Source: Canna indica (lineage: Eukaryota > Streptophyta > Magnoliopsida > Zingiberales > Cannaceae). From it: a stretch of 64,000 nt of DNA. A program made the translations under genes and the position numbers. The notes beneath the pieces were generated by a model, which was not told where the DNA came from, did not search any database, and was given only the letters and a program-made list of their open reading frames with translations. Each line of letters starts with the position of its first letter. The first letter of the stretch is position 1. Below, piece after piece: positions 22,974 through 35,685 of this stretch. The DNA lies in the NCBI GenBank assembly GCA_034359265.1, contig CP136893.1:24312001-24376000 (forward strand). The letters run 5' to 3'.

Positions 22974-24055
22974 TGTAGGACAAATGGCAACACTAGAGGG
23001 GGGGTGAATAGTGTGTTAACTAAATTGATTAGCCTAAATTCGATTTTAGTCATTTCCTTAGATCACTTAGGCAAGTTGCAATTATGCGATTAAATGCGAA
23101 AGCAAGATAAAATAATTTAGCACAACAACAATAGATAACAATGCTAACACAGTGATTTATAGTGGTTCGGCCACAATGCCTACTCCACTACCTAAGCACC
23201 CTGCTTAGGATTTCTAAACTAGGCTAGATTAATTCTTGTTTCCCTTACAATGAGGACTTTGACTCGAAGAGTCGCACTCTCGACCTAAGGCACTTCCACA
23301 CCCAGAAGTCTTCGCCTTCTTAGTGAGAGCACTCTTCCACCTCAACCCTAAGGGATACCTCAACTAATCCTAGTAAGTTATGCTTACACAAGTGGCTTTA
23401 CACCTTTTCACCAAGGTAACCACTTCCACACACAAGACCAAACAGCCTAGGTATTCACAATCCCAAATCAAAGAAAACAGATTCAAATAATAGTTAAAAT
23501 TACAATGAAAAGAGCTTAGAAATGAAACCAATAATCAATGCTCTTTTCCAAGCCTTTGACGCCTCCAACTGGCCATGAAGTAAAGCTTGAATCAAATCCC
23601 GAGTAGAAGAAAAAAATTGGGCGCTTGAGAAGGATCTTGACAGAAGAACAATGCGCAACAATTAATTCTTTTGAAGGCTTAAATCCCTTCGTAAAATGCT
23701 TAATAAAATCTATGAGAGTGAAGGAAGAAGCGATAAAGGGGTTAGATGAGGTATATTTATAACATCTCAAAGGAACGATAGCTCAACGGGCTAAAATCTA
23801 GCCGTTACAGCCACTCGATTGATTGGCCGATCGACCGACCGATCGATCGCTCAAGCGACCTCTACCCTGATGTCTCTATATGGTTAACCAACGGGTCGAC
23901 CGCCAAACACAAATCTTGCGTTCCCGCAATTCGGTCGACCGCTCGGTCGACCGACGCAAGTTGCGTCTTTGGCGATATGTAGTTTGGTCGATCGATCGAT
24001 CGATCGATGCGTTCTCTGCCAATTTTTAGCTTCAATCGGTCAACTGAAGTAGCTA
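22974..24055 (-). mobile_element. Truncated Sirevirus-like LTR, minus orientation
   Basis: Begins TGTAGGACAAATGGCAACAC at 22974, the reverse of the LTR 3' end seen at 60091-60110. It runs through the usual block (AGTGGTTCGGCC, TAAGCACCCTGCTTAGG) to GGTCGACC-type palindromes at 23810-24010. It then stops at about 24055, where second-ORF sequence in the opposite orientation begins. The 5' end of the LTR is missing, so this is a recombination or deletion junction. Confidence 0.7.
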
Positions 24056-24062
24056 CTCCACT

Positions 24063-24896
24063 TTGGGGGATCTAGAACAATATGACATTAGGGGCTGATT
24101 GAGTGCACTAGGTTGGGTAGAGTTTTTAGGAAGGTCAATCCCAGTATTCGTTGTACTCATTAGAGCTTTCTTTGAAAACCTTACTATTGATCGTCCTCCT
24201 ATTGATGACTATCTAGTTCTTCATTCTAGAATCTTAGGAAAATCCATATTTATCACTGCATCTGCTATTTGGGAAGCATTTGATTTTCCTATCTTTGGTG
24301 TTCGTGCATACACTATGTCCACTCATGCATTTAATGAAGATTATCCTACTTCTGAAGTGGCATCAGCTATCTATCCTCAGGGATATTATGGAGCAATTCC
24401 AAGACAAACTATAAAATTGTCCATTGCCGCTAGAATTATGCATATTATCATTGCAAATAACATCCTTCCTAGAGAGGGGCACTATAATGAGGTGACTAGT
24501 TCTATTCTTCGGGTACTATTCTATGTCTTGACCAGTCGGGTTATTGATATCCCTGATCTTATACTTAATTACATTGTTGAGGTACATGCATCTACCAAAC
24601 AAGCCCTTTCTTTTGAATCCCTCATATCATACTTCATTTACCTATCTAGGGTAAACAAATCGAGATATGAGATCAAGCTTGCTCCTAAGACAATTGATAC
24701 ATTGACACTCACGTATGAAGATTTTGGGAGATCTGCGAAGCGTGCACAAGTAGGAGATCTGTCCGATCCAGAGGATGATGATGACGATGATGAAGGTGGC
24801 AGCTCATCGCGTCCTCGACCAGATGATCGTGATGATATGTTGGAGTCTAGGATGGCTCGGTACGCTTTGATCAAGTCACATGGAACACCAATATAA
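24063..24896 (+). pseudogene. Second ORF of the Sirevirus-like family, N-terminally truncated (copy B)
   Basis: From 24099 it gives 265 codons matching the second ORF of element C: G-W-V-E-F-L, R-I-L-G-K-S-I, T-M-S-T-H-A-F, I-K-L-S-I-A-A-R-I-M-H, P-R-E-G-H-Y-N-E-V-T, then an Asp/Glu-rich tail near 24768-24800. Homology extends a little upstream, with a TGA at 24096-24098 in place of a lysine codon in copy C. The pattern resembles the domain Pfam calls putative plant transposon protein, also seen in the envelope-position ORF of Sireviruses; that assignment is from memory of the family. Function unknown. Confidence 0.72.
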
Positions 24897-25458
24897 CTAA
24901 CCGCATGGATGAGATTCATAGTCATGCTGATGAAATATATATATGGCCGTGTCAATCAAATGTGACAGTACTATCAGGCACATCAGCCACCACCCCCTGA
25001 GGAGTGATGAACACGATTCTCTTCCTTATCTAGTATTCATAGACTTGTGTTGTCATTTATGTTGTTGGATATGGATGCACTTCTCTTTTAGACGTTATTA
25101 TTGCCTCTAGACTTTATGGGTTATCTTATGTGGCATATGAACTGAATTTATTATCTTTATCTTCTTGCTTCAATATGCATTTTTATCTTCTTGCTTTATT
25201 TATGTACCCTTTTTGATTGATCTCAAAAGGGGAGAAGAAAGTGTTGGTTATCATGCTAGGCCTTTATATTTATAACATGAAATGTATGGCATGATGATAG
25301 GGGGAGTATTAAGGTTTATAGACATGTATGTTGATAGGGGGAGCACTTAGTTTATTTGATATATCCTTTTGTTGCTCTCACTCATTTATTATATATTCAT
25401 GCTTACAAATAACCAAATGCTTATTTTTTAATACTTATATTCTCAAAAAGTGGGAGAA
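24897..25458 (+). mobile_element. 3' untranslated region with repeated polypurine tracts, copy B
   Basis: Several purine-rich blocks (CAAAAGGGGAGAAGAAAG near 25227, TAGGGGGAGTATTAAGG, TAGGGGGAGCAC, AAAAAGTGGGAGAA at 25445-25458) precede the LTR that starts TGTTGGCC at 25459. Multiple polypurine tracts before the 3' LTR are characteristic of Sireviruses. No coding. Confidence 0.72.
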
Positions 25459-26641
25459 TGTTGGCCGAGGGTTTCATCCTTGCGCTCAAATATTCTCAAC
25501 ATATGTTTTGATGATAACAAACCAATTCTAACAAAGTTTAAGTACGAAAGTCAAGCCTCTTTGGAGTTTCCTAATCCGTGACAAACTCACCAAAGAGATT
25601 TAAGAAGTACATACGAGTGATTGTAAATATGCTTGGGTAGATCTCCAGGGTGTATGCACTTTGGAAATCTCAAGAATCTCAAAATCGAAACCCAAATGAC
25701 AAAATTCAACCTGCAGCTATTGGTCGAATGGCCGGTCGTATGGTCAATCGATCGGATGACCGACCGGGCATTGATCGGATGTTGTCCAAAACATCCAGTA
25801 GCCATTCGGTCGATCGGCGGTCGAATGGTCGACCGACTAATCGACCAACGTTGTAACGAACAAAAAATATATCCATTGAGCTGATTTCCACTCGACACCA
25901 CTCTTTCAAAAGCCTATATAAACTTCCCTAAAACCTTTCTCCAGTAACCACTGATGCCCTAAGTCTCTCTTGAGTAAATCTTTGCATCTCAAAACTTTTA
26001 TTGATCATTTCTCTTATACCTAGACTCTTGATCCCTCATCTTAAAGTGCATCATCATTGGAGGGTTGTTCGAGCTTGCTAGGCACAAGAAGAGGTGTTGG
26101 TTTTCATGTGATAAGTTCTCTACCCTCTTTCCTTGTGATAAATGTTTGTTTTGTTTTAGTTTGTGATTGAATATTCAAGTGTGTATAATGACCTAGTGTT
26201 TCATCTTGTAGTTTGGTGGTCACCTTGGTATAGAGGTATAAACTCACTTGTGTAAAGTAGGTTAGGAGCGTTCCTTAGGAATTGAGGTGGGAAAGTTCAC
26301 TCAGTGTGAAGGCAGAGACTTTCGGGGGTAGAAGTGCCTTCGAAGTGAGTGTAGAAACTTTCTGATGAAAATTTCTCGATCGTAAGAAACTCTCAACTTA
26401 GTGGATTTGTGTGTGAAATCCTAAGCATGGTGCTTAGGTAGTAGAGTAGGCGGTGTTGTCGAACCACTATAAATCTTAATGTGTTAGCATTGATTTATTA
26501 TTGTTCATATCTTGACTATCATCTCATTAGAATATAGACTTGAAATAGAAATCGACAATTTGCTAAACAATAGAACGAAATCTAAAGAATTAGCGACTGA
26601 CACTATTCATCTCCGCCTCTAGTGTGTCCATTGCACCAACA
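25459..26641 (+). mobile_element. 3' LTR of Sirevirus-like copy B
   Basis: TGTTGGCCGAGGG at the start, CACCAACA at the end. It contains GGTCGACC-type palindromes at 25720-25860, a TATATAAA-like box (about 25915-25922), and the shared GTGCTTAGGTAGTAGAGTAGG block near 26430. At about 1.18 kb it is shorter than the 1.45-1.65 kb of the solo copies. Confidence 0.75.
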
Positions 26642-26896
26642 AAGTCTCCTCTCATCATGACCAAAAAGCCGCTTCGAAATTATGCCTCATGGGTGTCCAT
26701 GATGAGGTACTTTTCTCACCTTTTAATCATGATAAAAATATTGATAGCGGTAATGATGCTAGTAGTACTATGGAGCAGAGGTCAAGGAACAGTAGGTCGA
26801 AGAACTACCCGAAGTACTATGGAGCTACAACACGACTGCTTAGTTCTCTACCCTAGAAACTCCCTACAAGCTTACTTATAGAGTAGAGGTCATGAT
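26642..26896 (+). pseudogene. Small gag-related fragment
   Basis: Around 26675-26760, CCTCATGGGTGTCCATGATG...TTTTAATCATGATAAAAATA matches gag copy A near 3022-3080. It is therefore a fragment of the same gag family, out of frame. The rest, up to the MITE at 26897, is unassigned retroelement sequence. Confidence 0.5.
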
Positions 26897-27350
26897 TAGG
26901 GAAGGTAATTGGAACTGGTTAACCACAGTTAACCAGTCATCCGAATCGCAAAATTCAGTTTTAGATAGAAAATTTGTGGTTCGGTTTCGGTTAGTAAAAT
27001 AAAAAACTAATTAAAATCAATTCAGTTTTGATTATCGGGTCGCGGATAATTGATAATCGAAATCGATTATATGTTTCAGTTTCGGTTATCAGTTATTCGC
27101 GGTTAACCAAAAACCAAAATTAATAATATTATTATTTTGATAATTTTTATATATTTCAAAATTTATTTTACTAACTGGTTATCCGTTTACTAACCAGTTA
27201 ATAGTTCTATTCGAACCCAACTATTCGATTTCGGATACTAGTTTTTGAAATCGATCGGTTTCAGTTTCGATTTTGGTTAGCGAGTTTTTAATAGGTTTCA
27301 GTTTCAGTTAACTAAAAAAAATGTGGTTAACCGAATCGTTGCCATACCTA
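26897..27350. mobile_element. hAT-type MITE, GGTTAACC-rich, with 8-bp target duplication
   Basis: Ends TAGGGAAGGTAATTGG and CCATACCTA, with internal inverted GGTTAACC words close to both ends. Flanks are GTCATGAT (26889-26896) and GCCATGAT (27351-27358), 8 bp with one difference. The interior is made of repeated GGTTATC / GATAACC words. No coding. Confidence 0.8.
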
Positions 27351-27439
27351 GCCATGATCCATGTCGAAATCGCAGAGCCCAGCCTCTGCAAAATGACATT
27401 CGAGGAGCAAGGCAATTCGAGCCCAGCCTCTTCTAACCC

Positions 27440-27451
27440 GCTCTGATATCA
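27440..27451 (-). promoter_or_regulatory. Primer-binding site of a minus-strand Sirevirus-like copy
   Basis: GCTCTGATATCA, the reverse complement of TGATATCAGAGC, sits two bases from the LTR end at 27454. It is the methionine-tRNA site with one change (TGG to TGA). It shows that the LTR to its right is a 5' LTR on the minus strand, whose internal region ran leftwards and is now mostly lost. Confidence 0.75.
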
Positions 27452-27453
27452 AA

Positions 27454-30400
27454 TGTAAGTCAAATGACCTACACTAGAGAGGGTGAATAGTGTGTTTACT
27501 AAAAACTTAACCTAAATTCGATTTAATCGATTCTTGATTACTTTAGGCAATTCTCAATTCAAAGAATAAATGGATACGGAAGCGAGTAAACAAGTAAAGT
27601 AATCAATACACGAAGTAAGCAATGCAAACACAACGATTTATAGTGATTCGACCTCAATACCTACTCCACTACCTAAGCATCCCACTTAGGATTCCACACA
27701 CAATCCACTAGATATAGAGTTCTTTGCAATGAGGACTTTGCACTGAAGAATCTTCGCTCTAACACCGAAGGCACTTCCACACCTGGAAGTCTCCGCCTTC
27801 ACACTAAGAGTACTCTCCCACCTCACTATCTCCTAAGGACACTCTAATCCTATATTACAAGCACACCGGTGGTCTTATGCCTCTACACCAAGGCAACCAT
27901 CAAACCCTTTGTAACTTGAATGTTTTTAAAACAAGATAAAGAGGATTTATTTATCAACCCTAGAGGATACCTCAACTACTATTCTAAAGTGAAACACTCA
28001 ATTACAAAGTAAACAAGGTGTATCACCTATACCTTCAAACCAAAGCTACAACTCAGTGAAAACAAGCTTAAAATACAATAATCATGAAGCAAAAATGTAA
28101 GCAATAAACTACTTAGCTCCAAGACAAGATCCTAGCTTCCTCTTGATGCCTTTGATGATGAAACACAAGATTGAAGGCTTAATCAATGAGGTAAAAGCTC
28201 AAAGCTAGTGTTTTGCACAAAGATGACTCAATGAGGCTTACAATTGATCAAAGATGGCTCAATAATGTTAGAAGTGATCAAGAAGGGTATATGAAGGCTT
28301 GATGTATCGTTATATAGGGAGCCAAGAGGTAACTCCCGAGTGAAGGCACCCAACGACCCATAAAAGAGTCGTTGGCTTTTCGTCGGTCGACCATCGACCG
28401 ATGCTCGATCGACTGACAATCGGCCGGGGGTCGGTCGATAACCTAGTGTCAAGGCTATTTTCAAATTTTCAGCCTCATCTGCATTTCTTAATTTTAAGTT
28501 AATATCTCTATTTATTTTTCTTCTCCATTATCTTTAAAACATAAGTGTAAATAAGGGAATACCCCCTATATAACCCTTATTTTGGTGCGAAGAAAATATC
28601 TAAATCATATAACCCTCCAAGGAGCTCCCTGGACTTTGAAAATTTTTGGGACATTTTTTGATTTTTTTGATTTTTTATTTTGAAGTTTTTGGGATTCAGG
28701 TTTTGATTTTTGGGTTCTTATATATCAAATAGAAAATATACATATAATTTAGACACTCTAGACCTAGACTCAAACTTCTTGATGAATGCCGAGCATCGAT
28801 GAGCGCCCTTGCCGATTTCTCCAATCGAGGACATCGCACGCAAATCGATATGGAACTTGAAAATATTTCTCCATGAAATCATTTGTTCCATGTTTGTTGT
28901 TGTTATAACCAAAAAAATTAATTTCTTTAGCGAGGACTTAAATTGAGCGAGTTAGCGAAGTCTCGGGGAGAAATTTCACAAGTTTTTAATTTAGGAAAAA
29001 TTTATTTCTGTAATTGGACATGTCATAATGAGAGTAGACTTCGAGACAAACTCAACGGTTCGATCGAAATTCGATTTGGACTTAGAATGGACTCATAACG
29101 AGTTTTATTAGCCAAGTAGTAAGAGAGGAGCAAAAGAGTAAATTGGGGTTTAAAGTAAACCTCAATCTATTTAAGAGGCTTGTGCGGCTGGGGGAAGCCG
29201 CTCGACAGCCGACATTAGCGAGAGGCAGCGACGACGCCTTGTGGAGAGAGGGCGGACGGTGGCTGAATTTGTTGAGCTCATCGGAGACGATCGTCGGGGG
29301 ATTCCAATCGCTCTTCTTCCCTTCCATTTCCTTCAATATGTGAGTGGTTTTGAGCCTTCTCTTTCCTGTTTTCTACCCAAGCCGCCCCTTCCCAGTTTTG
29401 TCGTGAGTTTGTGATGTAGATCCTAAGGTTTTGGTTAATCTAGAAATCTATGTTATCAAAGCATAATTCCTGTATCGATTCTTGTTTTATTTCTCCTAAG
29501 ATGCTCTTGTCCTTCTTGTTTTACCGTTCTTGCGTTGTTCTTGGTTGTGTGTGACGCCCCCTCCCATGTTCAGTCCAGATTTTGAGAGGAAACCATCTAG
29601 GCTTTGATCAATCTAGGTTGCAATATAACATGTAATCCTTATTGTTCATGTATGAAGTCTATTTTGTTTTCTCTACTTAACTTGCTTGAATGCCTCTTAT
29701 TTGTTCATTCTGGTAAATGTGTCTTCATTCTCTTGTAGAACCATAATTTTCCATTTTCTCCCTGTACTTGAGTCCGAGCTTGCTGATTTAGTTGCTAAAC
29801 TTGATTAGTTTTGTGGATATGATCAACTATCTCCTGTTTAAGAGCTCCAAAAATTATAAAAGTGGGGCTGGGGGATTGTTATTTAGTCTTTTTGACATTA
29901 TCGATCAAACTTTTCATTTTTGTATTATTCGATTCAATATAAAGTGCAATGCTTATGTATCTCAGTACCTGGGTTTATTTTCTTTTTTTTGACTTCTCAT
30001 GAAACATATATTCTCCAATTTGTTAGTCATCGAGCATGAGATGATAAACGCAATGTGAAACTAAGATAATACTCTCAAATAATGATAAGTTGCTAATGTC
30101 ACTATTGCTTATTTTCTCATGACAAACTGTACGTGGTTATTCCACTAAGGTGATTATGTTTTATCCAATAGGAAATGTCAACTGTTTATCCTCTTGTTTC
30201 TCATGCACTATGAGAACTGCAAATTGTGATTGAAGTCCCTATCCTGACAATATATTGTTCTTTAGGAGTACAAACATTAAATGCAACACTGCTTGTGACA
30301 AGTGCAAAATATTACTTCTCATTATGTGAACTAAACATTTCCAAATGTTTGATTGGCTGGGTACAGTAGTGAACATAGAGGGCATGAGGACAATTGATTA

Positions 30401-31616
30401 GCTACTTGTATAAACTCGTTAAGTCCTTCTTAATACATTCTTTTTTTATTTATCATTATATATCTAGATTAAAATGTAGTGAACGTATGGATGAATATTG
30501 GGTTATATATTATGTGGAATGGATATTGTGATATGTGACGATGTTTGGGCCGATGTACGGCTATGGATTGGCTATGCGCATGCGAGCTACGTACATATTG
30601 AGGACCCCAGGAGTGCCAAGACATTTATTGGGTTTCATAAAATGTTATGTCTTGATTTATTATTGCTTATTATATGGACATTGGTTGTGCTTGTGATTGT
30701 GGACCGGGAAGCTCGTCAGCCGCCACACTAACGACCGATCCTGGTGGCGTGAGCGGGAAGTACACTGAGATAGAGATGATCAGTGCCCGACTCGTAGGAC
30801 CGACGGGTCCCTGGATACTGGACCGACAGGTCCCTAAGTATTGGACCGGGCAGCTCGTCAACACCGCCACACTGACGACCGACCCGGGTGGCTTGCTTGA
30901 AAAGATAAATGTGCTATGGTGTTTACTTTTTATTTGAGATGATGGCTATGCACATTATGCTTATTTCTTACATGGTTATTATGATTTCATACATTGGTAT
31001 TTATGTTCCATTCAAGATGATGGTTATGTTACCTATTATTCTATTTAAGTAGTTGATTAATGTGATGTTATATTTGCTTGTTAGACTTGTGGTATTAGAC
31101 ATGGTTGATTGAGGACTAAACTACTCACTAAGTCCTAGTTGGACTTACCCTTTATATTATTGTTGTTTTTTTTAGCCCTTGAGCATGGTCAGAGTAGCGC
31201 AGCTAGTGGCGACAGGGTCAACGGGTCTCGTGACGTGTCGTGGTCGTGGGGATGTGTACCCATGTTCAGAATCTTTTTCTTTATTTTATTTTCTTTGAGT
31301 CTCGTTGATTTGGGTTTAGATTTATTTCCGCATTGTTGATGTTGAGAGAAATATTCATTTTTAACTTGATCTTGAAAAAGAATTTGAGCATTTGTTATTA
31401 TTCGACTATATGGTTTGAAAATTCAATCTTACTTGATTTATGTTTTCTGCAATTGTGTTTGGTTTTATAAAATATTCAGGTTGATGTCTTATCTGGTTAT
31501 TTGGTTGGGTTAGGCTTCGGGGTACTTGTAGTCTGGCCGGTCATGCCGGGTTTTGGGGGGTGACAGTTATCATCAAAACCGAGATTATGACCAAGGTTAA
31601 AAACTTTAGGTCGACA
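27454..31616 (-). mobile_element. Sirevirus-like 5' LTR (minus), split by a 2.7-kb solo LTR
   Basis: Begins TGTAAGTC at 27454 (reverse of GACTTACA) and ends near 31616 with GGTCGACA, a decayed GGCCAACA. The two LTR parts are 27454-28900 and 31566-31616. GGTCGACC-type repeats lie at 28380-28440. The block AACCGAGATTA at 31577 continues the sequence broken at 28900. Confidence 0.75.
28901..31565 (+). mobile_element. Solo LTR of a Ty3-gypsy (Tekay/Del-like) element
   Basis: Starts TGTTATAACC and ends TTTTGGGGGGTGACA. The flanks are GTTGT (28896-28900) and GTTAT (31566-31570), a 5-bp duplication with one change, and the host LTR is restored across it. The length of 2,665 bp and the GGGGGGTGACA end suit Tekay/Del-type LTRs. 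An internal tandem-like block at about 30700-30895 repeats GACCGACGGGTCCCTGGATA and CGTCAGCCGCCACACTAACG variants. No ORF is supported; the lineage name is inference. Confidence 0.75.
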
Positions 31617-31800
31617 CCTACATTATATACAGACACGACATGCCTCAGGTACCCTAGATTTCAATTTTTATTACCTCCACCTTGAATATATTCTTACTTG
31701 AGCGTCGAAATATCTTTTGTAGGTCCCCTTCTCCCACCGCCAGAGTCGCACCTGATCAGGAGATGCATTAGACCTCATCACTCTCCGACTTCAGACAAGA
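31617..31800 (+). mobile_element. Ty3-gypsy LTR tail
   Basis: GACACGACATGCCTCAGG, then CTTGAGCGTCGAAATATC, CACCTGATCAGGAGATGCAT and CTCTCCGACTTCAG match the ends of the LTR copies near 9800-9960 and 60600-60725. Only the tail is present. Confidence 0.55.
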
Positions 31801-33048
31801 AGATCGAGTGTTTTAAAAAAACACCCTATAAAAGAGCCAACGTATACCGCTCACCTCCAAATTTCAAATTAAGGGCTAGGTTTTACTGTAAAGTGCAAAG
31901 CACCTTAAGTATACGAGGATTATCCAAACCCTTTCCACACCGAGGTGGATTACTTGTATTTATTTTATATATTAAAAGTAAAATGCAATGAGTTTATAAG
32001 ACGACAGATATATTGTACTGATGGTTAATTTGAGACCCCCACGATTTGCTTGCTTTGCTGATTTAAGATCTAAGGTTGCATGTTCCACATTGGCTCTTGA
32101 AATTAACAAGCATTCAAATATAGATATTGATAGACACAAAGTAGTCAATTAGTTTCTTTATACCTTTTGATGAGCTTAGGGTTCTTCTCCAAGACAATAT
32201 GGACGTCAGTGCTAAAGACTAGGATGCCCAAGTGTTAATTTAATTAAATATAAGAATTTTTCCTATTGTGAAGTGCTATAATTTTTTTGTGTAATGTACC
32301 CCATTTTAATTTTCTTAGAGAACTATGAAGTATTATGCTAGTACTGGACAAATTTGGTTGTATGTGTATAACAATTAAAATAAGAGGTCTAGGATCAGTG
32401 AAGTGTGGATGAGATCGAGTAGGCACAAGGGATACATATGTCTTTTTCATTTTTTTTGCTTATATTTTAAGTAGCGCATTTTTAACATGCATGCGCCTAA
32501 GTTCGGATCCATATGTTTCACCTAACAATTTATCATTATTGATAAATTAGTACTTATTGTTGATGATAAATTTGAATAATACCAATTAATTAAGTTTTCG
32601 TTACTTGATGATAATGATGTTTGTTCAATTGAAACATTATTTAATGATTTTCATTGACTGTTAATTTTTAAAAGAAAATTAAATTAATTATCATTTCAGA
32701 AGTATTAATTTCACTTTAGCTTCTAAAGTTTACATGGATTTCGCTTTTCCTCCTACAATTTTAAAAGTTTCTTTTGAGCAGGCGGTTTAGGTTCTAAAGT
32801 TTCAAAGGTCTTAATTTTTTTGGCCACTCAAACTATTTTGATGGTTACTTTTAGTCTTTACAATTTGAAAAGAATTTCACTTTGGTCCGTTGAATAAATA
32901 TTTGCTCTATTGTTATCCAAAATCACTTTGGACTGTGACACTTAATGAAATAAGATAGAGCTAGGATCGATAAAAAAAACAAGAATTTGGATAATTTTTT
33001 TAAATACATTGTATATAATATTAAATTTGTCTTTTCTAATTAAAATAT
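31800..33048 (+). repeat. Duplicated block, first copy, left part
   Basis: Sequence runs parallel to 60735-63200. Examples are ACCCTATAAAAGAGCCAACG, GGGCTAGGTTTTACTG, the TATTGATAGACACAAAGTAG block, AACATGCATGCGCCTAAGTT and GATGATAATGATGTTTG. The second copy carries an extra inverted-repeat element near 61640-62830. No gene is recognised in either copy. The Copia element at 33054-36011 interrupts this copy. Confidence 0.72.
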
Positions 33049-33243
33049 CAAACTGAAGAGGATTACAAAGGAATTAAAAGAAAATTAAATTTTTTGACAC
33101 TTTGCAATTAAATAGTACATAAGTATTTATACATCTGGACGAATTAACAATAGAACATAAGCTAATTGAAAGTAACTAAAACGTTAGTTAATATAATGTA
33201 AAGCTGTTTTATAATTAGTGTTGCATAGTCGTGAGACTGATAA

Positions 33244-34554
33244 CTACTGATGATGTGTTGCTGATGTGGAAAGCTCTGCTAATGTGGAGAATTGCTGATC
33301 ACTAACAGCCCCCCGCAAGATAGGTCGTTGGATAACACCTATCTTGGATCGATGGCTGAGAAAGATTGAAGTAGAGATAACCTTCGTAAGAGAGTCTGCT
33401 AGTTGAAGAATACCAAGAATGTGATGAACAAATAGTTGCTTCGCCTGAACCTTCTCACGTATAAAGTGAAAATCCAACTCTATGTGCTTCATTCTACTGT
33501 GTTTCACTAGATGTTCTGAGAGAATTGTGGCTCCCAAATTATCACAAAGTAATCTTGAAGGTTTATTGAAGTTCACGGATGATGTTTAATAATCATGAAA
33601 CTTCTGCAGAAGTGTCGGCCAGAGATTTGTACTCAACTTCTGTAGATGATCTGGCAATGGGTTTTTGCTTCTTAAAGGACCAGCTAATAGGACTGTTGCC
33701 TAGAAATATAATGTAGGCTCCTGTAGACCTGCAATCATCATGATCCCCTCCCCAATCTGAATCAGTATATGCTATTATGTCACAATTAGTATGAGAATCT
33801 AATAGGATTCCATGAGTATTTGTTCCTTTGAGATATCTAAAAATTCTCTTACAACATTACTAATGAATAATAGATGGATTATGCATAAATTGTGACAACT
33901 TGTTCACTGCAAAACAAATATCAGGTCTTGTAAATGACAGGTATTGTAGAGCATATATTGCTTGCTTAAACTGCTGTGAATTAGTGTAAGGAGAGCCATC
34001 ATTGATTGATAGGTGAACTGAGGTAGACATTTGTGTTTTGACAGTGTTTGCTTCATGCATATCAAACCTATGTAGCAAATTATTTATATACTTTTGCTGT
34101 GTAAGAAACAAACCTCTTTCTATTCGAGTGACTTCAATACCCAAAAAGTAATTCAGTGGTTGAATGTCTTTTAAAGAGAACCTGGCAGCCAGTTGAGTGT
34201 AAACGTCCATAATTGAGTCTCAGATGATCCTGTTAAAATAATATCATCTACATACAATAAAAGCAGTATAATATGCTTGTTTGTGTGTAAAATGAACAGG
34301 GAAGTATCAGATTTTGATATTTTGAAACCAATAGTTATCAAAAATTGAGTCAACTCCTTATACCAAGCATGTGGTGCTTGTCGAAGCCCATAGATGACTT
34401 TTTGCAACTTGCAAACATAATTTGGATGAGTTTTATCTTCAAAACCAGGTGGTTGCTGCATGAATACTTCCTCACTGAGTCTTCCCTGAAGAAATGCATT
34501 GTTAATATCAAGTTGGAAGAGCTTCCAATTTGACTTGACTGCAAGTGCCATCAC
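33244..34554 (-). pseudogene. Copia reverse transcriptase and RNase H remnant
   Basis: The RT part (34554-34171) shows Q-L-D-I-N-N-A-F-L-Q-G, the Q-P-P-G-F block, Y-G-L-R-Q-A-P-H-A-W-Y and the catalytic Y-V-D-D in L-L-L-Y-V-D-D-I-I-L-T-G. After a frame change, F-S-L-K-D-I-Q-P-L-N-Y-F-L-G-I-E and R-P-D-I-C-F-A-V-N-K-L follow (34210-33860). The RNase H part (33576-33244) has L-L-C-D-N-L-G-A, K-H-I-E-L-D-F-H-F-I-R-E and L-A-D-S-L-T-K. Frame breaks near 34200 and between 33860 and 33576 make it non-functional as one protein. It is read on the minus strand inside the deleted Copia element. Confidence 0.88.
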
Positions 34555-34789
34555 TTAATGAAATGCCAAAATCTCCATTAAAATTCGAACAGTTGCTCAT
34601 GTTTGTTGTGTCTGAAGCAACATGTGTCGCTCCAGAATCTAGAACCCAATTAGCAGAGTTTGCTTGAGCTGGCCTTATGTTATGATCAGTTAAATTGACT
34701 TGAGGTCTAAATATGCATTTTGATCTGTTGGATTGTATTGAAATGAAGGTCGAACATTCTGCTCATTGAAACTATTTTGAGCTAGAAGT

Positions 34790-35685
34790 CTAAAATTTGT
34801 ATTAAATCTGGATCTGCAGACTCTAGCTGAATGACCATATTTGTCACAAATTTGACACTGTTATTTAAATTTGGACTGCTTAAAAAATGGTCTACCCTGG
34901 TAATTGAAAGGTGGTCTTGCTGAATTAGTTTGCATGTTCTGATTGAATGAAGGCCTTGCTGTTTGCATGCGCCAATTATTCTGAAAATTGCCACTTGGTC
35001 TACCATATTAATTGTAATTAACATTTATATTTGGCACAACTTGTCTGTGACTTAGAAAAATTTCATGAACAATCAATTTGTCATAGAATTCCTCAAGACT
35101 TATAGATGAGTCTCTAGATCTTATGGTTGCACTTATGACATTGAATTCTGGCCCTAATCAACTTAGAATTTTAATGATAAGTGCTAATTCATTCACAGAC
35201 GATCCTGCAACAGCTAATTCATTAGCTATTATCTTGATTTCATTAAAGTACTCTGTTACATTTTTGCCTTCTTTGACTGTCTTTGCAAGTTTATCTTGAA
35301 GACTAAAGATTCGAGTCTGAGATCTATTTGCAAATTGTGTTTCTAGTTTTGACCAGGCTTCAAATCCAGTAGTAGCTGTAGAAACTAAATGTGCAAGACT
35401 AGGATCTACAGATGCCATGATGGCATGCCGAATTAGCCTATCTTGGCGAATCCAGTGCTTATAAGCAGCATCAGATGGTAAAGGACATTGAATAGAACCA
35501 CCGATAAAAGAAACTAAATCATATCCGATGAAGAGGAGTTCAAGTTGCGCTTTCCAGTTCAAGTAATTACTGCTACCTGAAAGCTTCAATGGCAATTGCG
35601 CTGCAGGGTTGATTGTGATCACCCGACCATCAGCAAAGGGATGAATGACCTCCTGATTTGCTGGTGGAGACTCAGTCGAAGCCAT
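34790..35685 (-). pseudogene. Copia gag remnant
   Basis: The first 175 codons from ATG at 35685 are open: L-P-L-K-L-S-G-S-S-N-Y-L-N-W, W-I-R-Q-D-R-L-I-R-H-A-I-M, then W-S-K-L-E-T-Q-F-A-N-R-S and V-T-E-Y-F-N-E-I-K, the usual Copia gag (UBN2-like) pattern. A stop follows at about 35158. A CCHC zinc knuckle (CQICDKYGHSARVC) remains at 34816-34857 in a later frame. The region behind it jumps straight to reverse transcriptase, so protease and integrase are deleted around 34555-34640. Confidence 0.85.
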
